From contig NZ_LN890328.1 of NCBI RefSeq assembly GCF_001458595.1, positions 2,791,288 through 2,855,287 of the forward strand: a stretch of 64,000 bases of DNA. The letters run 5' to 3'. The position numbers and the translations under genes are program-made. The notes below the pieces were generated by a model, which did not search any database, was not told the origin of the DNA, and saw nothing but the letters and a program-made list of their open reading frames with translations. Positions 53,840 through 63,124 of this stretch are shown here, piece after piece (position 1 is the stretch's first letter; every line of letters begins with the position of its first letter). The DNA is from Clostridium neonatale (GTDB taxonomy: Bacteria > Bacillota > Clostridia > Clostridiales > Clostridiaceae).

Positions 53840-55171
53840 TTAAGCTTGAACTCCATTTGCTGCATCAAGTTCTTGTTGATAGTTCATTGTATCTATCTTC
53901 TTAATGAATGGGAAGTAGATAACAAATCCAACTGCCAATAATACTGCTTGTGCTAAAGCATATTTAAATCCACCTAAAATGAAACCTGAAAGTATTGGTG
54001 GAGTTGTCCATGGTGGTAATTGTCCACCCATTGGAGGAAGTATTCCAGTACTAATTGCTAAGTATAATAATATTGCATTTACAACTGGTACTGCTATAAA
54101 TGGAACACCTATTATTGGGTTCATTACTATTGGAGTACCAAATAATATTGGTTCATTAATGTTAAATAAAGCTGATGGTGCTGATAATTTACCTAGTTGC
54201 TTAAATTGAGCTGATTTTGCTAGGAAACACATAAATATAACTATACCTATTGTTTGACCAGAACCTGATAAGTTGATAAAGTTGTCAAGGAATTGCTGTG
54301 TAACTATGTGAGCACCGTGAGCTAAATCTAATGTACCTGCTGCTTGTAAAGCTGCATTGTCCATAGTGTTAGCTGTCAATAAAGTACCAACCATTCCACC
54401 AACAGTAACTCCCCCATGAATTCCAAAGAACCATAAAAATGGAACGAAGAATGCGATTAACATTGCTCCACCTAATGAATCTGAAGCTCCTTGTAATGGT
54501 GTTTGTACAAACTTATAAATCATTTCTGGTAATGAAGTATTAAATCCAAATTTGAATATTCCATAAATCAAAGTTGCACCTATAAGGATTGCAGCTGCTG
54601 GAATTAATGCTGAGAAAGAGTTAACAACACCTTCTGGCACACCTTCTGGCATTTTAATTCTTATATCCTTGTGGATAAACCAAGCATATATTGCTGCAAC
54701 AGATAAAGAAACTAATATAGCTGTAAACATACCTTGTCCACCAGTCCATGTCATTGGAATTACGCTTCCAACTTGTACAGATTCTGTAGCGCCTTCTGGA
54801 GTGAACATAACAAAATTATTATTAAGAATTAAATAAGTACTTAATGCAATTGTTGAAGCTGACATTGGCTCAACGCCTTCATTTCTTGCATAAACATAAG
54901 CCATACCTATAAGACCTACAAGTGCCATTATATTCATTGTAGCACCTTGACATTTGTATAATGGATCATTCCAGTTTGGACCAAATGTATTTGCCATAAA
55001 GTTAGTGAATGATTCCAATGGAAAAGCAGCTATTAATAAAAATAACGATCCAACAATGTTTAATGGTAATGTGTAAAGCATACCATCTTTTAAAGCTATA
55101 ATACCTTTCATGTTAACGAATTTCATTATAACTGGAACTACTTTTTCGTTTAATGTTTGATTAAAAGACAT
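53840..55171 (-). CDS. celB: PTS cellobiose/lichenan-type enzyme IIC
   Basis: The 443-residue membrane protein has about ten segments and the lactose/cellobiose IIC pattern. This includes GIHGGVTVGGMVGTLLTAN, NEPILFGTPIVMNPI and PPILSGFILGG. It forms the channel that moves a beta-disaccharide across the membrane during phosphorylation. AAAGGAGGAATTTATC precedes the ATG. It is the last of three PTS genes, 184 bp after IIB. The AT-rich gap (about 55172-55355) shows no ORF. Cellobiose or a related beta-glucoside is inferred from the GH1 and GH16 genes nearby. Confidence 0.93.
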   Translation of the reverse strand: MSFNQTLNEKVVPVIMKFVNMKGIIALKDGMLYTLPLNIVGSLFLLIAAFPLESFTNFMANTFGPNWNDPLYKCQGATMNIMALVGLIGMAYVYARNEGVEPMSASTIALSTYLILNNNFVMFTPEGATESVQVGSVIPMTWTGGQGMFTAILVSLSVAAIYAWFIHKDIRIKMPEGVPEGVVNSFSALIPAAAILIGATLIYGIFKFGFNTSLPEMIYKFVQTPLQGASDSLGGAMLIAFFVPFLWFFGIHGGVTVGGMVGTLLTANTMDNAALQAAGTLDLAHGAHIVTQQFLDNFINLSGSGQTIGIVIFMCFLAKSAQFKQLGKLSAPSALFNINEPILFGTPIVMNPIIGVPFIAVPVVNAILLYLAISTGILPPMGGQLPPWTTPPILSGFILGGFKYALAQAVLLAVGFVIYFPFIKKIDTMNYQQELDAANGVQA

Positions 55172-55355
55172 GATAAATTCCTCCTTTAAAATATAATTTA
55201 AATTTTTTATAAATAATTACAAATAAATAATTTGTTATTATTATCCCTTATATGATATCTACCCCTTAACCTCTTTACTTCCAAGAATACATTCCCCTAC
55301 CTCAATTTTTTATGATTCTTAGAAATATTTTTTCATTGGTATAGTTGATTAATAA

Positions 55356-55661
55356 TTATTTAACTAGCTTTAGAGCTAATTCTAATACTTTTGCACCATT
55401 CATCATTCCATAATCAATCATAGGAATAACTTCAACTGGTACACCAGCTGGGTCACATTTTTCCTTTACTTTTGATAGTGTGTAAGCTACTTGTGGTCCA
55501 AGTAATGCTACATCCATACTATCTAAATGTTGATCAATTTGAGATTCTGGATATGCATTTATCTCACATTCTACTCCCTTTGCTTTAGCTGCTTCCCTCA
55601 TTTTGCTTACTAATACACTTGTTGACATTCCTGATGCGCAAAATAATTTAATCTTTGTCAT
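55356..55661 (-). CDS. celA: PTS cellobiose/lichenan-type enzyme IIB
   Basis: The 101-residue cytoplasmic protein has the phosphocysteine loop LFCASGMSTS (C8) of lactose/cellobiose IIB and LLGPQVAYTL near 55. It accepts phosphate from IIA and passes it to the sugar bound by IIC. GGGAGGAATTAAAT precedes the ATG. It lies between the IIA and IIC genes on one transcript starting at the -24/-12 promoter. The length is standard for the family. Confidence 0.94.
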   Translation of the reverse strand: MTKIKLFCASGMSTSVLVSKMREAAKAKGVECEINAYPESQIDQHLDSMDVALLGPQVAYTLSKVKEKCDPAGVPVEVIPMIDYGMMNGAKVLELALKLVK

Positions 55662-55739
55662 ATTTAATTCCTCCCTTTTATTTTTATATATAATATATTT
55701 AATAGACTATCATTTTATTGTTATTATTGATTTAATTAA

Positions 55740-56060
55740 TTATTTAGCTAATGTGTTTATTATTTTTCTTAACTCCATAATTTGCTCTATTAAATTTTTT
55801 TCAGTAATTGCTGTCATTAAATGATCTTGAGCATGTACAAACAATATAGAAAAATCAACCTTTTCTCCTGCTGCTTCTTTTTGAAGCATTTCTGTCTGAG
55901 AATCATGAGCTTTTGATAATGCTTCATTAGCTAATTTTATTTCTTCATCTGCTTCATCATACTTACCTTCATTTACTTTACCTAATGCCATATATGCATG
56001 ATTCTTACAATCTCCTGCATTTATTATTATGTTCATTATTGCTAATTCTAATGGTTCCAT
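55740..56060 (-). CDS. celC: PTS lactose/cellobiose-type enzyme IIA
   Basis: The 106-residue helical protein has the IIA-Lac/Cel signature FVHAQDHLMTA, with the phosphorylated histidine at H76, and IIINAGDCKNHAYMAL in its first helix. It receives phosphate from HPr. TAGGAGGTATAGTA precedes the ATG. It is the first gene after the sigma-54 type promoter (56106-56125). The operon should therefore depend on the LevR-like activator encoded divergently at 56410. Confidence 0.94.
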   Translation of the reverse strand: MEPLELAIMNIIINAGDCKNHAYMALGKVNEGKYDEADEEIKLANEALSKAHDSQTEMLQKEAAGEKVDFSILFVHAQDHLMTAITEKNLIEQIMELRKIINTLAK

Positions 56061-56105
56061 TACTATACCTCCTAGTTTCTTCTATCGCTTCTTACACTCA
56101 TATAT

Positions 56106-56125
56106 AGAGCAATTCATGTGCCAAA
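56106..56125 (-). promoter_or_regulatory. Sigma-54 (-24/-12) promoter of the PTS operon
   Basis: The minus strand reads TTTGGCACATGAATTGCTCT: TGGCAC-N5-TTGCT matches the -24/-12 consensus fully. It lies about 50 bp upstream of the IIA start and faces a sigma-54 activator gene. Confidence 0.9.
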
Positions 56126-56233
56126 CACTATCCACTGTGTTTATTTTTTAATAGCAATTTATTTAAAGGTCTCGGTATTTCTATACTTGTCCAATATTAT
56201 TATTTTTTTATAAATTTTATAATTTATAACGTA

Positions 56234-56320
56234 TTTTTTAGTGTTTCTAGTTTCTTTTTAGTGTGTGTGAGAATATTTTAGTGTTTTAAATTTTAGTCAT
56301 ATATTTAAACACTAAAATAT
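56234..56320. promoter_or_regulatory. Phased activator-binding array (UAS) for the LevR-like regulator
   Basis: The half-site TTTTAGTG(T)TT appears with TAGTG at 56239, 56259 and 56279, exactly 20 bp apart. The third copy, ATATTTTAGTGTTT (56273-56286), has a perfect inverted partner AAACACTAAAATAT (56307-56320). The array is about 110-200 bp upstream of the -24/-12 promoter, the usual position for sigma-54 activators, and 90 bp before the activator gene itself. Confidence 0.75.
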
Positions 56321-56409
56321 TTATAATTGACCTTTTAATTTAAATTATGTTATTATTTTCATATAATGTAATAGTTATCAATGAATTTAATATTTCATGG
56401 AGGTTCCAA

Positions 56410-59076
56410 ATGACAAAGAAAGAGTTAATATATCAAAAATTTCTCCAATTGCAATTTTCAGAAGGAATAGATACGAAAAGTTTATCCGAAATAGCGAACA
56501 TGTCTAGAGCAAATCTTAGTCATGAACTAAATGAATTGTGTAAAGAGGGTAAACTAATAAAATCTACTGGGAGGCCTGTATTATACTTCTTAGCTTCCCA
56601 AAAAAAATCAAATAATGATTCACAATTAGATTTATTATCTAAAAATAATATCTCATTAAAACCTGCAATTGAACAAGCTAAAGCATCTATTCTTTACCCT
56701 CCAAAAGGAATGAATTGTTTGATTTTGGGTGAAACTGGTGTTGGTAAATCAATGTTTGCTTCACTTATGCATAATTACGCCATAGAAATGAATGTAAAAT
56801 CTGAAGATTCTCCTTTTATTACATTTAACTGTGCTGATTACTCTAATAATCCTCAACTATTAACCTCACAGCTTTTTGGGGTAAAAAAGGGGGCCTATAC
56901 TGGTGCTGAAAGTGATAAAGAAGGCCTTATAGAACAAGCTAATGGTGGAATACTTTTTTTAGATGAAGTCCATAGATTACCACCTGAGGGCCAAGAAGCA
57001 TTATTTATATTTTTAGATACCGGAAACTTTAGACGTATTGGTGATTCTCAAACTAGATCTTCTGATGTTTTAATAATTTCCGCCACAACTGAAGATCCTG
57101 GCTCTGCACTTTTAAATACATTTAGAAGAAGAATTCCTATTATAATAAATATTCCTTCTCTTAAAGATAGAACCCTAGAAGAGCGTTTATTTCTGATAAA
57201 AAGCTTTTTTAAGCATGAAAGTATTCGTTTAAATAAAGAATTATATGTATCATTAAATACTCTTAGGGCATTACTTTCCTATGAATGTACAAATAATATA
57301 GGACAATTGAAAAGTGATGTTCAAATGCTTTGTGCAAAAGCATACTCTGAATTTTTAACTAATGTAAGAATTGATGTTAGAATCAATAGCAGCACCCTTC
57401 CATCTTATATAAAGGAAGGTCTTTATAAGGAAAAGGAGCATAGAGTATTATGGAATAATTTAATGAGTGAAGAAATCGAATTTTTCAGATTTAATGGAAA
57501 TAACACAGATAATGATGAATTATTTAGTAGCAATGAAAATACCATATATGATTTTATTGAAAATAAGTTAGAAAAATTAAAATCTCTTGATATTTCTGAT
57601 ATAGATATTGAAAATATACTAGAAAAAGATATTGCAAAACACTTTCAAAACAATTTTTCTATGATATCAAAAGATTTTAATAAAAAAAATCTTTTGACAA
57701 TAATTTCTCCAGATGTACTAGAATGCTATGATGATATTGTATCTTATATTTCTGAGAATCTGAGTTTAACATTTGATAACAATCTTTATACAGCATTTGC
57801 TCTTCATGTTAATACTTTAATTGAAAGAGTTCATAGCAGAAAAATGATAAATAACCCTAATCTAGATAAAATACGAAATTTGTATCCAGTGGAATTTTCT
57901 ATTGCATTAGAAGTAAAAAAAATGTTAGAAGACTTTTTGCATCGACCAATTCCAATTGATGAAGCTGGATATATTACATTATTTTTAATACCTGATGTTA
58001 CTATAAAAAATAATATTCCTGATAAGGTTAAAATAATTTTAATTGCTCACGGTGAATCAACAGCTACTTCTATGTGTAATGTAGTTAATACTTTACTTGG
58101 TGAGAACTATGCTATTCCAATTAATGCACCAATAGATATCCCCCCATCAAAGGTCCTTGATCATTTAAAACTTATTATAAATGAAAATCCATCTGATTCA
58201 GGATACTTATTACTAGTTGACATGGGATCTTTATTAACCTTTGCAGATACAATTCGTGATGAGTTAGGTGTCAAATTAAAAATTATATCACTAGCTTCAA
58301 CTCTACATGTTTTAGAAGCTACACGTAAAGCATTACTTGGATTATCCTTAAATGAAATTTATAATGATGTAATTATGATTAATTCTTACTTACAATTACA
58401 TAAGAATTTAAATAATCATTCTGTTCCAAGTAACAAACGCTTAATTATCACAGCCTGTTTAACTGGTGAAGGTGGCTCTGCTGCTATAAAAGATTTCTTA
58501 ACTGTAAATTTACAATATCCTAAAGATTTAATTGATATAATATGTTTAAACTGCCTTGATAAAAATGATTTTATAGAGATGGTTCATAATTACGAATATT
58601 ACAATGAGGTCCTATTTTTAGTATCATCTTTTCCTGTGGATTCTTTAGGAGTTAAACAATTTTCTATGTCTGACACCATTAGTGGTAAATCATTAAATGA
58701 AATGCAGAATTTAATTAATACTAAAATAGCACTATCAAATATTCCTATGATACTGAATGAAAATATTCCAAACATTTCAGGAACAGAGTTAACCGATGAT
58801 ATTAATTTATTTTTATCTGAATTACAAACTAAGCTTTCCATTCATTTAACTTCTGAAAAGCTTGTTGGTATAACACTTCATCTATCATTCCTTATTGGAA
58901 GGCTTAGAAATAATGAGAAAACTGTGGTATATCCTAATAAGGAAAATTATATAAAAGAAAACTTTTCTCTTTATAATATAATAAAAGAAAGTATCATATT
59001 CATAAGAAATAAGTATAACATTGAATTCACTGACAATGATATATGTTATTTAATACAACATTTCTCTTCTAAATAA
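56410..59076 (+). CDS. LevR-like sigma-54 activator with PTS regulation domains
   Basis: The 888-residue regulator has an N-terminal HTH (about 1-60) and an AAA+ domain. The AAA+ domain carries Walker A GETGVGKS (107-114), the sigma-54 contact loop GAYTGA (161-166) and Walker B LFLDEV (182-187). A PRD (about 455-545), an EIIA-Man-like domain (IAHGESTATSM near 560), an EIIB-like segment (ITACLTGEGGSAA near 675) and a second PRD at the C-terminus follow. PTS phosphorylation of its histidines should tune activity. I start at the ATG at 56410 with GGAGG upstream. It presumably binds the array at 56234-56320 and drives the PTS operon. Confidence 0.93.
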   Translation: MTKKELIYQKFLQLQFSEGIDTKSLSEIANMSRANLSHELNELCKEGKLIKSTGRPVLYFLASQKKSNNDSQLDLLSKNNISLKPAIEQAKASILYPPKGMNCLILGETGVGKSMFASLMHNYAIEMNVKSEDSPFITFNCADYSNNPQLLTSQLFGVKKGAYTGAESDKEGLIEQANGGILFLDEVHRLPPEGQEALFIFLDTGNFRRIGDSQTRSSDVLIISATTEDPGSALLNTFRRRIPIIINIPSLKDRTLEERLFLIKSFFKHESIRLNKELYVSLNTLRALLSYECTNNIGQLKSDVQMLCAKAYSEFLTNVRIDVRINSSTLPSYIKEGLYKEKEHRVLWNNLMSEEIEFFRFNGNNTDNDELFSSNENTIYDFIENKLEKLKSLDISDIDIENILEKDIAKHFQNNFSMISKDFNKKNLLTIISPDVLECYDDIVSYISENLSLTFDNNLYTAFALHVNTLIERVHSRKMINNPNLDKIRNLYPVEFSIALEVKKMLEDFLHRPIPIDEAGYITLFLIPDVTIKNNIPDKVKIILIAHGESTATSMCNVVNTLLGENYAIPINAPIDIPPSKVLDHLKLIINENPSDSGYLLLVDMGSLLTFADTIRDELGVKLKIISLASTLHVLEATRKALLGLSLNEIYNDVIMINSYLQLHKNLNNHSVPSNKRLIITACLTGEGGSAAIKDFLTVNLQYPKDLIDIICLNCLDKNDFIEMVHNYEYYNEVLFLVSSFPVDSLGVKQFSMSDTISGKSLNEMQNLINTKIALSNIPMILNENIPNISGTELTDDINLFLSELQTKLSIHLTSEKLVGITLHLSFLIGRLRNNEKTVVYPNKENYIKENFSLYNIIKESIIFIRNKYNIEFTDNDICYLIQHFSSK

Positions 59077-59143
59077 AGACATCAACTTATGTTAATGATA
59101 TAATTAACGTAATTGATCATTATAATGAGAAAGGTTGATTATT

Positions 59144-59866
59144 ATGTTTAGTAATGAAATAATAAAAAACTTGAATGACCTAGAGCTAATGCTATACAGA
59201 TATATAATGAAAAACATAGAAAAAGTAGTCTATATGAGAATTAGAGAATTGGCTGATGAAGCTCATGTTTCAACAACAACTATATTAAGATTTTGTAAAA
59301 AGCTTAATTGTAACGGTTACTCTGAATTTAAAGTAAAATTAAAACTATACATTGAAAATAATGATAATAAGAAAGTTAATGGCGATAAATCAATAATTAT
59401 TGATTACTTCAAAAAATTAAATACTGAAGAGCTTGATGAAAAAATTGAAACTATATGTGAATTAATAAATTCATCAAGCAATCTTGTATTTTTAGGTTCT
59501 GGAACATCAGGTATAATTTGCAAATATGCTGCTAGATATTTTTCAGCTATTGGTAAATTTGCCACTTATATTGATGATCCATATTTTCCAACAAATTATA
59601 AGACATATGAAAATTGTGTCATTATAGTTTTATCAGTATCAGGAGAAACTCAATCTGTTATAAATTTAATTAATAATTTTAAAAGAGAAAATTGTTCAAT
59701 TGTCAGCATAACTAACAGTGAAAATTGTACAATTTCCAAAATATCTGATTTAAATATTTCATATTACATACATCAAGAAAAAGTTGGAATAGCAGATATA
59801 ACTACTCAAGTTCCTGTAATGTATATAATCGAAAATATTGCTAAAGTACTTCATAACCAATACTAA
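59144..59866 (+). CDS. MurR/RpiR-family regulator
   Basis: The 240-residue protein has an N-terminal RpiR-type HTH (VSTTTILRFCKKLNCNGYSE, about 44-63). A C-terminal SIS domain (LVFLGSGTSGIICKYAAR, about 115-132, and VLSVSGETQSVI) senses a phosphosugar. I start at the ATG at 59144 with AAAGG 9 bp upstream rather than the in-frame TTG at 59135. It follows the LevR-like gene by 67 bp and faces the 6-phospho-beta-glucosidase operon. Control of that operon by a sugar phosphate is a reasonable inference. Confidence 0.9.
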   Translation: MFSNEIIKNLNDLELMLYRYIMKNIEKVVYMRIRELADEAHVSTTTILRFCKKLNCNGYSEFKVKLKLYIENNDNKKVNGDKSIIIDYFKKLNTEELDEKIETICELINSSSNLVFLGSGTSGIICKYAARYFSAIGKFATYIDDPYFPTNYKTYENCVIIVLSVSGETQSVINLINNFKRENCSIVSITNSENCTISKISDLNISYYIHQEKVGIADITTQVPVMYIIENIAKVLHNQY

Positions 59867-60226
59867 ATCAATGTCAACTTATCGATAGAATTCAGATGGA
59901 TTCGTTTACGTAAATCTATCTACATTGCCGATAAACTTAATTATCATATAAAAAATATATAAGAAAATAAAATCTGTTACTTTTACAAATTTTGGTTTCA
60001 TTATTATAATTTTTCTGATATATCTAGCATTTTATTTTTAATAAAATAAACATATTGCTTACCAGTACATAGAAACACTCCAAAGTAAAAAAGTCTATAG
60101 ACTAGATAATTAAAATCTAATCTATAGGCTAATTTTTTATAAATACTTGTTTAAATACATATATTGTTTCATCTAAGATATAAACATGATTTATTATAAA
60201 ATATTAATTTATTTTGCTGTTATCTA
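59867..60226. other. Gene-free gap with two hairpins
   Basis: An imperfect hairpin at about 59876-59937 (TTATCG/CGATAA outer, AGATGGATT/AATCTATCT inner) follows the RpiR stop codon but lacks a T-run. The clear terminator is at 60092-60138. The rest is plain AT-rich DNA without a credible ORF. Confidence 0.5.
60092..60138. terminator. Bidirectional terminator between rpiR-type and GH1 genes
   Basis: AGTCTATAGACTAGAT (60092-60107) pairs with ATCTAATCTATAGGCT (60115-60130) with one wobble and one mismatch. It is followed by AATTTTTTAT on the plus strand and an A/T tract on the other side. Confidence 0.75.
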
Positions 60227-61654
60227 TTAAAGTTCTTCACCATTTGTAACTATAACTTTCTTATACCAATCAAATGATTTTTTCTTGCTTCTATTTAAAG
60301 TTCCATTACCATCATTATCTTTATCAACATAGATAAATCCATAACGTTTCTTCATTTCTCCAGTAGTGAATGATACTAAATCTATGCATCCCCATGGAGT
60401 ATATCCCATTAAATCAACACCATCAAGTTCAATTGCCTTTTTCATTTCTCTAATATGAGCTGCTAAATAATCAATTCTGTAATCGTCGTTACATGTTCCA
60501 TCTTCTTCTTTAACATCTATTGCTCCAAATCCATTTTCAACAATAAAAAGTGGAAGTTCATATCTTTCATATAATGTGTTTAATGAATATCTTAATCCCA
60601 CTGGATCAATTTGCCATCCCCAATCACTTGCCTTAACATAAGGATTCTTAACGCTTGCAGAATGTCCAGATAATAAATCTTCAGTATTCTCAGCATCAGA
60701 TTTAACTGCATTTGACATATAGTAACTAAATCCAATATAATCAACAGTTCCCTCTGCTAAAATCTTAGCATCTTCTGGTTCCATTTTTATGTTATAGCCC
60801 TTTCTTTCCCATTCCTTAAGAGCATATGAACCATAATGTCCTCTTGCATGAACATCACTGAAGAAATATCTATCACGCATTGATTCTACTTGTAACATCA
60901 TATCATCCGGATTACATGAGTATGGATATATTGGAACAAATGAAACCATACATCCAATCTTGAAATCAGGATTTATTTCATGACCTTTTTTAACAACCAA
61001 TGCACTTGCAACTAATTCATGATGGGCTGCTTGATACATTACTTCTTCTCTATTATCTTCTTCTTCAAATTGAACTGCTGAACAAGTCCAAGCGAATATA
61101 TCTACTCCTGTTTGTTTTTGATTATTTATTTCATTAAAAGTCATCCAATACTTAACTTTATCCTTGTATCTTTCCATAACAGTTGTAGCATATCTTACAA
61201 ACATATCTATAACTTTTCTGTTTCTCCAGCCGCCATAGTTTTTGTATATTCCATATGGAATTTCAAAGTGTGATAATGTTATTACTGGTTCAATGCCATA
61301 TTTAAGCATCTCATCAAACATGTCATCATAGAATTTTAATCCTTCTTCATTTGGTTCAAGTTCATCTCCATTTGGGAATATTCTTGACCACGCTATTGAT
61401 GTTCTAAAGCATTTGAATCCCATTTCTGCAAATAATGCTATGTCCTCTTTATATCTATGATAAAAATCTATTGCTTCATGATTTGGATAATTCAATCCTT
61501 CAATAACTCCATCTGTTATTTTTCTTGGAACTCCATGTGCACCTGCAGTCATAACATCTGCTGTACTAGGACCTTTTCCGCCTTCATTCCATCCACCTTC
61601 TAGTTGGTGTGCTGCTACAGCTCCACCCCATAAAAAATCTTTACTAAATGCCAT
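60227..61654 (-). CDS. 6-phospho-beta-glucosidase (GH1)
   Basis: The 475-residue GH1 enzyme has FLWGGAVAAHQLEGGWNEGG at its start. The acid/base E is in TFNEIN (about 174) and the nucleophile E in IVENGFG (about 373). The C-terminal KKRYGFIYVDKD region is typical of enzymes acting on 6-phosphorylated sugars. It would split cellobiose-6-phosphate made by the PTS into glucose and glucose-6-phosphate. AAAAGGAGAATTAATT precedes the ATG. It is the last gene of a four-gene operon with the SemiSWEET and two small membrane proteins. Confidence 0.94.
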   Translation of the reverse strand: MAFSKDFLWGGAVAAHQLEGGWNEGGKGPSTADVMTAGAHGVPRKITDGVIEGLNYPNHEAIDFYHRYKEDIALFAEMGFKCFRTSIAWSRIFPNGDELEPNEEGLKFYDDMFDEMLKYGIEPVITLSHFEIPYGIYKNYGGWRNRKVIDMFVRYATTVMERYKDKVKYWMTFNEINNQKQTGVDIFAWTCSAVQFEEEDNREEVMYQAAHHELVASALVVKKGHEINPDFKIGCMVSFVPIYPYSCNPDDMMLQVESMRDRYFFSDVHARGHYGSYALKEWERKGYNIKMEPEDAKILAEGTVDYIGFSYYMSNAVKSDAENTEDLLSGHSASVKNPYVKASDWGWQIDPVGLRYSLNTLYERYELPLFIVENGFGAIDVKEEDGTCNDDYRIDYLAAHIREMKKAIELDGVDLMGYTPWGCIDLVSFTTGEMKKRYGFIYVDKDNDGNGTLNRSKKKSFDWYKKVIVTNGEEL

Positions 61655-61706
61655 AATTAATTCTCCTTTTCTAGCTGTGATTTATCTATAAATTAAGTTT
61701 TATTAA

Positions 61707-61970
61707 TTAACTATATTTTTTATTATATCTAATTTTATGATATAGTATTATACTCGCTGATATAAATGATATAGAATTAGCCATGAGTACTGGTATATCT
61801 TTATTAATCATTCCATAAACAGCCCAAAGAAATATTCCTATAGTAGTCATAAAATACATACCAAGTGATATTGCTTCTGTATCTTTAGTTTTTACCACCT
61901 GAATTACTTGTGGTAAAAATCCTAATGTCGTTAATGTTGCTGCAATTGTTCCTATCATACTATGATGCAT
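61707..61970 (-). CDS. SemiSWEET-type sugar transporter
   Basis: The 87-residue protein has three membrane segments with the PQ-loop LTTLGFLPQVIQ at about 14-25, and TKDTEAISLGMYF after it. It is a half-size SWEET that would dimerise into a facilitative sugar carrier. The first ATG (61970) has a weak site. The second (61958, MIGTIAATL) fits relatives better, so the start may be four codons later. It lies 8 bp after the preceding small membrane protein and 52 bp before the GH1 gene. Export of released glucose or uptake of sugar are both possible. Confidence 0.88.
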   Translation of the reverse strand: MHHSMIGTIAATLTTLGFLPQVIQVVKTKDTEAISLGMYFMTTIGIFLWAVYGMINKDIPVLMANSISFISASIILYHKIRYNKKYS

Positions 61971-61978
61971 CCAAATTA

Positions 61979-62320
61979 TTAATTTATTACTGTTAAAACG
62001 TATCCACTTAACACTGTAGCTACTATTACTGCAATTAATGTACCTTGGGCTTCTTTTATTTTTCCCCCTTGTATCTTAGATGATATAAGCATAGCAATTC
62101 CAACTGATATCGCCATATCAATCCAGACACTTCCACTTTGCTTTATTAATGAATTCTCTATGCCATGATTTAATACCCACATAGTTCCTGGTATGATTAA
62201 AGCAGCTATAAATCCTCCAGGTGATCCTAATTTATCTACAAATTTTCTCCAAAATAATATTACTAATATTCCAAATATTGCACTTCCAAATATAGTTGAT
62301 AATACTTCCCCATAAGTCAT
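61979..62320 (-). CDS. Small membrane protein, paralog 2 of a pair (Lin0368-like)
   Basis: The 113-residue protein has three to four hydrophobic segments and the sequence FVDKLGSPGGFIAALIIPGT followed by MWVLNHGIE...IDMAISVG. The same pattern (GxxGGxxxALxxxGxMWxxNH...IDMxxxVG) occurs in the next protein. The pair resembles Listeria Lin0368-type proteins that I recall being named putative glycerol transporter subunits; I cannot confirm that. Its ATG immediately follows the TAA of the upstream gene, with AGGTGA inside that gene. A joint membrane complex is likely by inference. Confidence 0.65.
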   Translation of the reverse strand: MTYGEVLSTIFGSAIFGILVILFWRKFVDKLGSPGGFIAALIIPGTMWVLNHGIENSLIKQSGSVWIDMAISVGIAMLISSKIQGGKIKEAQGTLIAVIVATVLSGYVLTVIN

Positions 62321-62692
62321 TTAAGATTCACCTGTCTTTTTATTTTTTTGTATGCATCCACCAACTATTCCAGCTATTATTCCACCAATAGATACACAAA
62401 TTAATGTAGGAAATGAGCTTTTAAGACTACTGATTCCATTAAGTATAATATCTCTAGTTATTAGAGACAGTCCTACAACAACTCCCATATCAATAAATAC
62501 TGCATTTTCCTTATTTTTTGTTAACCCTAAATAGTGATTTATATACCACATACTTCCTGTGAGAGTCAAAGCTGAAATCCAGCCACCCTTGGCTCCAAAT
62601 ATGTTTACAAATATTCTCCATCCACCATTTATCACAATTGCTGCAGTTGAAAGGCCTATTACACTTTTAATAAAAGATTTTACATCTTTCAT
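62321..62692 (-). CDS. Small membrane protein, paralog 1 of a pair (Lin0368-like)
   Basis: The 123-residue protein has three to four hydrophobic segments and FVNIFGAKGGWISALTLTGS followed by MWYINHYLGL...FIDMGVVVG. It is clearly related to the protein encoded directly downstream (TAA and ATG adjacent). GGGGGGATTAAA precedes the ATG. It is the first gene of the operon that ends with the 6-phospho-beta-glucosidase. A promoter candidate is at 62745-62773. A transport role is inferred from topology and neighbours; the family's true function is uncertain. Confidence 0.65.
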   Translation of the reverse strand: MKDVKSFIKSVIGLSTAAIVINGGWRIFVNIFGAKGGWISALTLTGSMWYINHYLGLTKNKENAVFIDMGVVVGLSLITRDIILNGISSLKSSFPTLICVSIGGIIAGIVGGCIQKNKKTGES

Positions 62693-63060
62693 TTTAATCC
62701 CCCCATAACTTCAAATTGCACTATTAATTACCTAACTTTACTATAACATAATGGACTTCCTTTTTCTCATCAATTCAAGTTTTAGTAACATATAATTAGA
62801 AGTAGTCATTTGTTTTTTTCTATAACGTATTGTTTTAGTATTGATTCCCAAAATAATATCTATTATAAATTGTAAGTATACTTTTTAGATATAAGTATAT
62901 TTAAAACACTTAATTTCAATACTTATTTATTTTTAATATATATGTTTCAATAATAAAATTTCATTTAATATGTTTACAGGCTAAGTAAATACCAGCATAC
63001 AAAATGTATAAAAGTAATTGCAACATATATATAATTTTCAGGAAATTCAGTACTTAAATT
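62693..63060. promoter_or_regulatory. Upstream region of the GH1 operon
   Basis: On the minus strand TTGATG (62768-62773) and TATGTT (62745-62750) are 17 bp apart, a plausible promoter about 50 bp before the first gene. I found no -24/-12 sequence here, so this operon is probably not driven by sigma-54. The rest (about 62780-63060) is AT-rich without a credible ORF. Confidence 0.45.
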
Positions 63061-63100
63061 ATAAAAGACCACTAATTCAAAATTAGTAGTCTTTTATAAT
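63061..63100 (-). terminator. Terminator of the partial secreted-protein gene
   Basis: ATAAAAGACCACTAATT (63061-63077) pairs with AATTAGTAGTCTTTTAT (63081-63097) with one mismatch, 25 bp after the stop codon. Confidence 0.8.
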
Positions 63101-63124
63101 TTAGTTAATAAATACAAATATTTA

